Positions 15,985 to 20,084 of a stretch of 20,084 bases of DNA are shown here, in pieces. The notes beneath the pieces are model-generated. The model had not been told where the DNA came from, did no database searches, and saw only the letters and a list, made by a program, of their open reading frames with translations. Positions within the stretch are counted from its first letter, which is position 1; each line of letters starts with the position of its first letter. Source of the DNA: CALAED01 sp937891035. GTDB taxonomy: Bacteria > Actinomycetota > Actinomycetes > Streptosporangiales > Streptosporangiaceae. The stretch lies in contig DASQSZ010000013.1 of assembly GCA_035642125.1 (NCBI GenBank), positions 1 through 20,084 on the forward strand. Direction: 5' to 3'. Both the position numbers and the translations under genes were made by a program.

Positions 15985-18351
15985 CTACAGCGCCTCGAGC
16001 CGGGCCCGGATCTCCGCCACCTGCGGCGGCGGCATCGGCTGGCCCGCCCAGGGGGACAGGGCGGCGAGCCCGGCGGCGCGATGCCGGTCTGTCTCCTCCG
16101 GCCGCCCGGCGGCGGCCGTGTCCGCGCCGAGGTACAGATGGGCCAGGGCCGCCCCGAGCCCGATGCCGGTGCCGCGCAGCTCGAGGCTGCGGTCGAGATC
16201 GGCGCGCGCCAGGTCCCGCTCCGCTCCGCCCAGCAGCGTGATGGCCTTGTGCTGCAGGCACCGGGCCTGACCGAGGTCGTCGCCTTGTTCTTGGTAGAGC
16301 TTGACCGCGGCCGTCCATTCCCCCCGCGCCTGCTCCTCGTGGCCGCGGCGCCAGGCGACCACGCCCAAGAGTTCACGGGCGTGCGCGTACGCTCCCGGGT
16401 CGGTGTCCTCGGCCAGATCGAGCACCTGGATCAGGTAGTCGTGGGCGGCGTCGTAGTCGTCCTTTTGGGCGCGGAGCACGGCGAGGTTGATCAGATCGAT
16501 CAGACGGCCCGTCGAGTCCCTCCGAGGGCGGTGCTTGCGGCATCGCTCCAGATGGATCTCCGCCGCGTCGTTGTCTCCTGTGACCAAATCCCACACCGCA
16601 CGCCCGGCTTCGTACTGCGGCAGCGGCGGCCACCGGTCGGACTTGCCGCGGCACTGTTCGGCCTGATCGAGATGGTCCCTGGCGACCTCGAACGCCCCGT
16701 CGGCCGCCGCGATCGCCGACAGCCGGAGCAGCCCGATCGCCTGCGCCGCGTTGTCGCCGAGGGCCTTGGCCGCACTGGTCAGCGCCGCCGCGGCCGCGTG
16801 GCGGTCGCTGCCGCGCCCCTCCCTGCCGAACCACGCCTCGAGCGCGTCGGCGATCCGCCACAGATGGGGACCGGCCTTACGAGGCGGGTCCGGCATCCGC
16901 AGCACTTGGAGCAACGTCACGTCCTCCGCCTCGAACCAGGCCACCGCGGCCCGCGCCCGCTGGTCCTCGGGGCGCCCCGGCGTGATCGCCTCGGCGTGCG
17001 TGTCGCTGATGTCGGCGAAGTGCGCGGCCAGGCGGGCCAGCGACCTGGTCCGCAGCGCGGGACGGACGGGATCGGCCAGCTGCCGCGCCTCTTTGGGCAC
17101 GCGACAGCGCGACGGCCGGGTCCATTCCACCAATGAGCGGTCGGCCAGCTCCTTTAGATGCCCGGACGTCCGGTCGACGGGCACCCCGGCCAGCGCCGCG
17201 GCCGCCGCCTCGGTGAGCTCGGCGAGCGGCGCCTCGACCAGCAGCGCCAGCAGCCGCCGCGCCCCGGCGGACGCGCCGTCGAGCTGGTGGCGCAGGATGA
17301 CGAGGAGTTCGGCGTTCTCCTTGCCCCTGGCCAGATCCTCCAGCAGCATCCGGATGCTGATGTGCGGGTTGGCGGCCAGCCAGCGACCGATCAAGATCGC
17401 TACCCGGGGATGTTTGAGGTAGCGCTTGGCGAGGTCGTCGGCGGCCCTGCGGTCGGCCTCGATCCGGTCCGCCACCGAACGGGTCGGCCGGGTCTCGTGC
17501 CGCAGCCGGCTGAGCAGGCGGTCTAGGCGGCGACGCGGCCGGACCGGCCCGGGGTCTTGGGCGCGCAGCAGCGCGAGCGCGGCCGTGGGTTCGAGCGGAC
17601 CCACCGACGCCCAAGCCGCGCCGCTCGGCACGGCGGAGGAGGCGGCCAGGTCACCGGCGGCGATCACATATCCGTGCGTGATCCGCCGCAGCAGCCAGCC
17701 GATCTGGTCGATGCTCTGGACGTTGTCGAGTACGAGCACCCGTTGCCCGCGTCTCAGCTCGCCGGCGACCGTCTCGCCCGCCCGGTCCAGATCCCGGAAC
17801 CGGCCGGGCGCGACGCCGAGGGAGCGCAGCACGCGAATCGCCACCCGCCGCGGGCTTTCCGCCCGCCGGGGGTCGGGATCGGCCCCGCGCAGGTCCACAT
17901 ACCTGCGCCCGCCGCCCGCCGCGGACAGCTCCCACGCGGCGTTGATCGCGACCGCCGACGCTCCGATGCCGGCCGGGCCGTGGACGACCACGACCCGCGT
18001 TCGCCGGGCCTCGGCGACCACGCGACGCACCAGGTCGTCGCGCCCAACGAGCGCGGCGCGCGGAGGCAGCACGGGAAGCCCGGTCGGCCGTGGCCGTGGG
18101 ACGGCCCGGCGCAGCACGATCAGTCCGACGAGCGCGACCAGGGCGAGCCACGCCACCGCCCACAGCACGCGGCGGTCGAGCACGGCCGACACGACCCCGA
18201 TGTCAAGCTGGGACAGCTTGGTGGCCATCACCTCGGCCACGGTGCTGGTGAGCACCGCGGTGACGGCGGTGCCGAGGCTGAGCGCGATGCCCCGGTTGAT
18301 CCGGCTGGCCTGCCGGCCGCCGGACTCGCCCTGGGCGGGGGGCCCGGTCAT
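15985..18351 (-). CDS. Membrane-anchored NB-ARC/TPR (STAND-type) protein
   Basis: A 788-aa protein. Two N-terminal transmembrane helices (about 21-43 and 62-80) are followed by an NB-ARC-like module (about 90-480) and C-terminal TPR repeats (about 500-788). The P-loop reads GPAGIGAS (125-132): A131 replaces the invariant Lys of GxxGxGKS/T. Walker B is RVLVLDN (204-210), and a wHTH segment with ELADRSLVEWTR and RCRVPKEARQLA corresponds to the ARC part of actinobacterial AfsR-like proteins. There is no DNA-binding output domain. The ATG shares ATGA with the upstream permease stop, and GAAGGGG lies 7 nt before it, so the two are translationally coupled. An open frame continues upstream but only as a shadow of the permease gene. 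STAND proteins sense signals and oligomerise; here the site is at the membrane. Function is inferred only. Confidence 0.88.
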   Translation of the reverse strand: MTGPPAQGESGGRQASRINRGIALSLGTAVTAVLTSTVAEVMATKLSQLDIGVVSAVLDRRVLWAVAWLALVALVGLIVLRRAVPRPRPTGLPVLPPRAALVGRDDLVRRVVAEARRTRVVVVHGPAGIGASAVAINAAWELSAAGGGRRYVDLRGADPDPRRAESPRRVAIRVLRSLGVAPGRFRDLDRAGETVAGELRRGQRVLVLDNVQSIDQIGWLLRRITHGYVIAAGDLAASSAVPSGAAWASVGPLEPTAALALLRAQDPGPVRPRRRLDRLLSRLRHETRPTRSVADRIEADRRAADDLAKRYLKHPRVAILIGRWLAANPHISIRMLLEDLARGKENAELLVILRHQLDGASAGARRLLALLVEAPLAELTEAAAAALAGVPVDRTSGHLKELADRSLVEWTRPSRCRVPKEARQLADPVRPALRTRSLARLAAHFADISDTHAEAITPGRPEDQRARAAVAWFEAEDVTLLQVLRMPDPPRKAGPHLWRIADALEAWFGREGRGSDRHAAAAALTSAAKALGDNAAQAIGLLRLSAIAAADGAFEVARDHLDQAEQCRGKSDRWPPLPQYEAGRAVWDLVTGDNDAAEIHLERCRKHRPRRDSTGRLIDLINLAVLRAQKDDYDAAHDYLIQVLDLAEDTDPGAYAHARELLGVVAWRRGHEEQARGEWTAAVKLYQEQGDDLGQARCLQHKAITLLGGAERDLARADLDRSLELRGTGIGLGAALAHLYLGADTAAAGRPEETDRHRAAGLAALSPWAGQPMPPPQVAEIRARLEAL

Positions 18352-20075
18352 CGTGTGACCCCTTCGGTCAGGCCGCGCACCAGCCACTTGCCCGTCGTCA
18401 GCACGATCGCGAGCGGAATCACCAGGCTGACGACGGAGCCGGCGGCCAGGACTCCGGATGACGTCGTGAACTGGCGCGCCTCCTGGAACAGCACCAGCAT
18501 GATCTGGTGCGCCTCGGATCCGCCGAGCAGCAACCCGACGACGAAGTCGTTCCAGACGAGCACGAACTCCAGCACGGCGACGGTGAGCACGGCCGGCCAG
18601 CTCAGCGCGGCCACCGCGAGTAGCGCCGACGCCGGCTCCGGTTCCAGTTGCCTGGTCCGTACGACGTCGCGCGGCACCAGGGCGAAGGCGTTGCGCAGCA
18701 GCAGGACGGCCAGCGGCGTGCCGAAGGCCGCGTGCACGATGACCAGCGAGGTCGGCGCCCCCAGCAGGTGCAGGTGGTTGAAGACGTTGCCGAGCGGCAA
18801 GATGACCGCATGCGGCGGGACCACCGCGAGCACCGCGGTGAGCCCGATGAGCACCCTGACGGTCAGCCGCGACATCCCGCCCCACGCCAGCGCGTACGCG
18901 GCCGGCACGGCGACGAGGACCAACAGGATCGCCGCCGCCAGCGCCCGGCCGCCCGTACTGACCAGAGCGCTCGCCAACTCGCCGCTGCCGAAGGCCTGGC
19001 GATAGGAGTCGAGCCCGAACGCGCCGTCCCACCACCCCGAGCCGGCCGCCGCCCGTGGGGTGTGCAGTGACGTGAGGACGAGCACGAGCAGCGGCATGGC
19101 CCAAAACACGACGGCGAGCGCGGCGAACAGCCGGATCGCCCAGCGCCGCGGGCCGGCCGCCCTCGCCACCCGCCGCTCGGACCCCGGCGGGCGACCGCCG
19201 CCCGGCCACTCCCGGCTCAGCCCCCACAAACAGGCGAGCGCCGCGCCTCCGACGATGAGGAACATCAATGTGGCGAGCGCGGCCGCGGCGCCGTCGCCGA
19301 GGTCGCTTTGCCAGCGCCACCAGTGCAGCCCCACCACGTCGAACCGGTCCTGCATCGATCCCGGCACGGTGATCACCACCATGTCGAAGATCCGTGCGGT
19401 GCCGACCAGCACGATGAGGAGGACGAGCGCTCCGACGGGAAAGAGTGCCGGCACGATCACGCTGGTCAGCTTGCGGACCGGCCCCGCCCCGAAGGTGCGC
19501 ACGACGCGCAGCAGGTCGCGGGGTATCTCGCCGAGCCCGGCCCGGAAGACCACGGCGGCCAGCCCGATCCACTGCCAGGCGAACGCGCTGGCGAGCACCA
19601 CCCAAAGCCAGCCGGAGCCGAGGAACGGGACCTCCACGTCGCTTACGGTGCTGATCAGCGCGCTGACGGTGCCGCGTGCCGGTCGCGGGTCGAAGATGAG
19701 CCTGAAGGCGATCCCGCTGACGAGTGCGGACGCCGCGACCGGCGCGGCGAACACTCCGATGAGGAAGGCGTGGCCGCGGCGGCCGCCACGGCCGAGCCGG
19801 GCCAAGGCCAGTCCGCCAAGGCACACAAGCGGCGCGAACGCCAACCACCAGACGCTGTTGCGGATCGCGTGCCGTACTCCGCTGTCACCGGCGATCTCGC
19901 GGTAGTGGGCGCCCCAGCCGGCGAGGCTGACGACGATCGTGGTGACCAGGGGCAGGACGAGCAGGACGCCGACCAGCACCGCCGCCGGCACCAACAACAG
20001 CAGCGGCCGCCATGGCCGCGGCGGCCGGCCCTCGCCCGCCGAGCGGGTGTCCGCCCGGGGGGCGAGCTCGAACAA
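18348..20075 (-). CDS. Fused MalF-MalG-like ABC permease, degenerate EAA loops; 5' end at window edge
   Basis: At least 575 aa, containing two ABC sugar-type permease units in one chain: a MalF/UgpA-like half (about 25-290; LPLVTTIVVSLAGW) and a MalG-like half (about 310-575; MPLLVLVLTSLHTP, VPPHAVILPLGN). MalF and MalG are normally separate proteins. The cytoplasmic EAA loops that dock on the ATPase are degraded: near 184-214 EAA is replaced by RVV with only the Gly kept, and near 468-494 EAA and Gly are replaced by RTR and Pro. TTG 20075 follows GAGGAG by only 3 nt, and the frame stays open to the window edge, so the true start may lie outside. It is coupled by ATGA to the NB-ARC gene. No ATPase or binding protein is in view, but the next genes upstream cannot be seen. 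Confidence 0.87.
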   Translation of the reverse strand: MFELAPRADTRSAGEGRPPRPWRPLLLLVPAAVLVGVLLVLPLVTTIVVSLAGWGAHYREIAGDSGVRHAIRNSVWWLAFAPLVCLGGLALARLGRGGRRGHAFLIGVFAAPVAASALVSGIAFRLIFDPRPARGTVSALISTVSDVEVPFLGSGWLWVVLASAFAWQWIGLAAVVFRAGLGEIPRDLLRVVRTFGAGPVRKLTSVIVPALFPVGALVLLIVLVGTARIFDMVVITVPGSMQDRFDVVGLHWWRWQSDLGDGAAAALATLMFLIVGGAALACLWGLSREWPGGGRPPGSERRVARAAGPRRWAIRLFAALAVVFWAMPLLVLVLTSLHTPRAAAGSGWWDGAFGLDSYRQAFGSGELASALVSTGGRALAAAILLVLVAVPAAYALAWGGMSRLTVRVLIGLTAVLAVVPPHAVILPLGNVFNHLHLLGAPTSLVIVHAAFGTPLAVLLLRNAFALVPRDVVRTRQLEPEPASALLAVAALSWPAVLTVAVLEFVLVWNDFVVGLLLGGSEAHQIMLVLFQEARQFTTSSGVLAAGSVVSLVIPLAIVLTTGKWLVRGLTEGVTR

Positions 20076-20084
20076 CAGCTCCTC

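Noticed and set aside
17557..19005. Long plus-strand frame opposite the NB-ARC and permease genes
   Set aside because: It crosses the ATGA junction of two real genes and has no recognisable motif.
18352..19848. Upstream extension of the NB-ARC reading frame
   Set aside because: The frame runs open into the permease gene, but this part is Arg/Gly/Ala-rich shadow sequence. The ATGA overlap and GAAGGGG site fix the start at 18351.

Overview
The window is high-GC actinobacterial DNA. GTG and TTG starts preceded by GGAG-type ribosome binding sites, G/C-rich third codon positions, an XRE/anti-sigma-like regulatory module, a DUF222/HNH protein, a PASTA-less PknB-type kinase and an NB-ARC/TPR protein all fit a filamentous actinomycete. 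A Streptosporangiales-like host is my guess from the gene types. No tRNA, rRNA, CRISPR array, integrase or transposase was seen. The stretch from about 4.6 to 7.1 kb is visibly richer in A/T at third codon positions than its flanks, so it may have been acquired.

Layout, left to right. (1) 0.1-3.1 kb: an XRE-TPR regulator, then a GHKL/RsbW-like ATP-binding protein and three small ORFs on the same strand, resembling the WhiJ/AbaA-type modules of Streptomyces, with CGTA-containing palindromes upstream of the first two genes. (2) 3.2-4.6 kb: a DUF222 (13E12-type) HNH nuclease. (3) 4.7-7.0 kb: a B12-binding radical SAM enzyme, preceded and slightly overlapped by a 59-codon cysteine-containing ORF, and a convergent HAD-fold protein whose 3' end overlaps the radical SAM gene by 62 bp. 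(4) 7.4-10.7 kb: a two-gene McrBC-type modification-dependent restriction system whose McrB has a long N-terminal reader region including an ATL/MGMT-like domain. (5) 10.9-12.6 kb: a membrane-anchored Ser/Thr kinase with an extracytoplasmic domain. (6) 12.7-14.6 kb: a short amidase divergent from a dienelactone hydrolase. (7) 14.7-15.7 kb: an O-methyltransferase with an unusually structured leader. (8) 16.0-20.1 kb: a fused MalF-MalG-like permease, open to the window edge, translationally coupled (ATGA overlap) to a membrane-anchored NB-ARC/TPR protein.

The most unusual pieces are two. The permease-NB-ARC pair has degenerate EAA loops in both permease halves, and its NTPase lacks the Walker A lysine, which suggests a transporter-derived sensor or signalling complex rather than a working importer. 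The radical SAM locus has a small cysteine-rich ORF that could be a peptide substrate. The McrB reader architecture is a third point of interest. The other genes look ordinary for an actinomycete.
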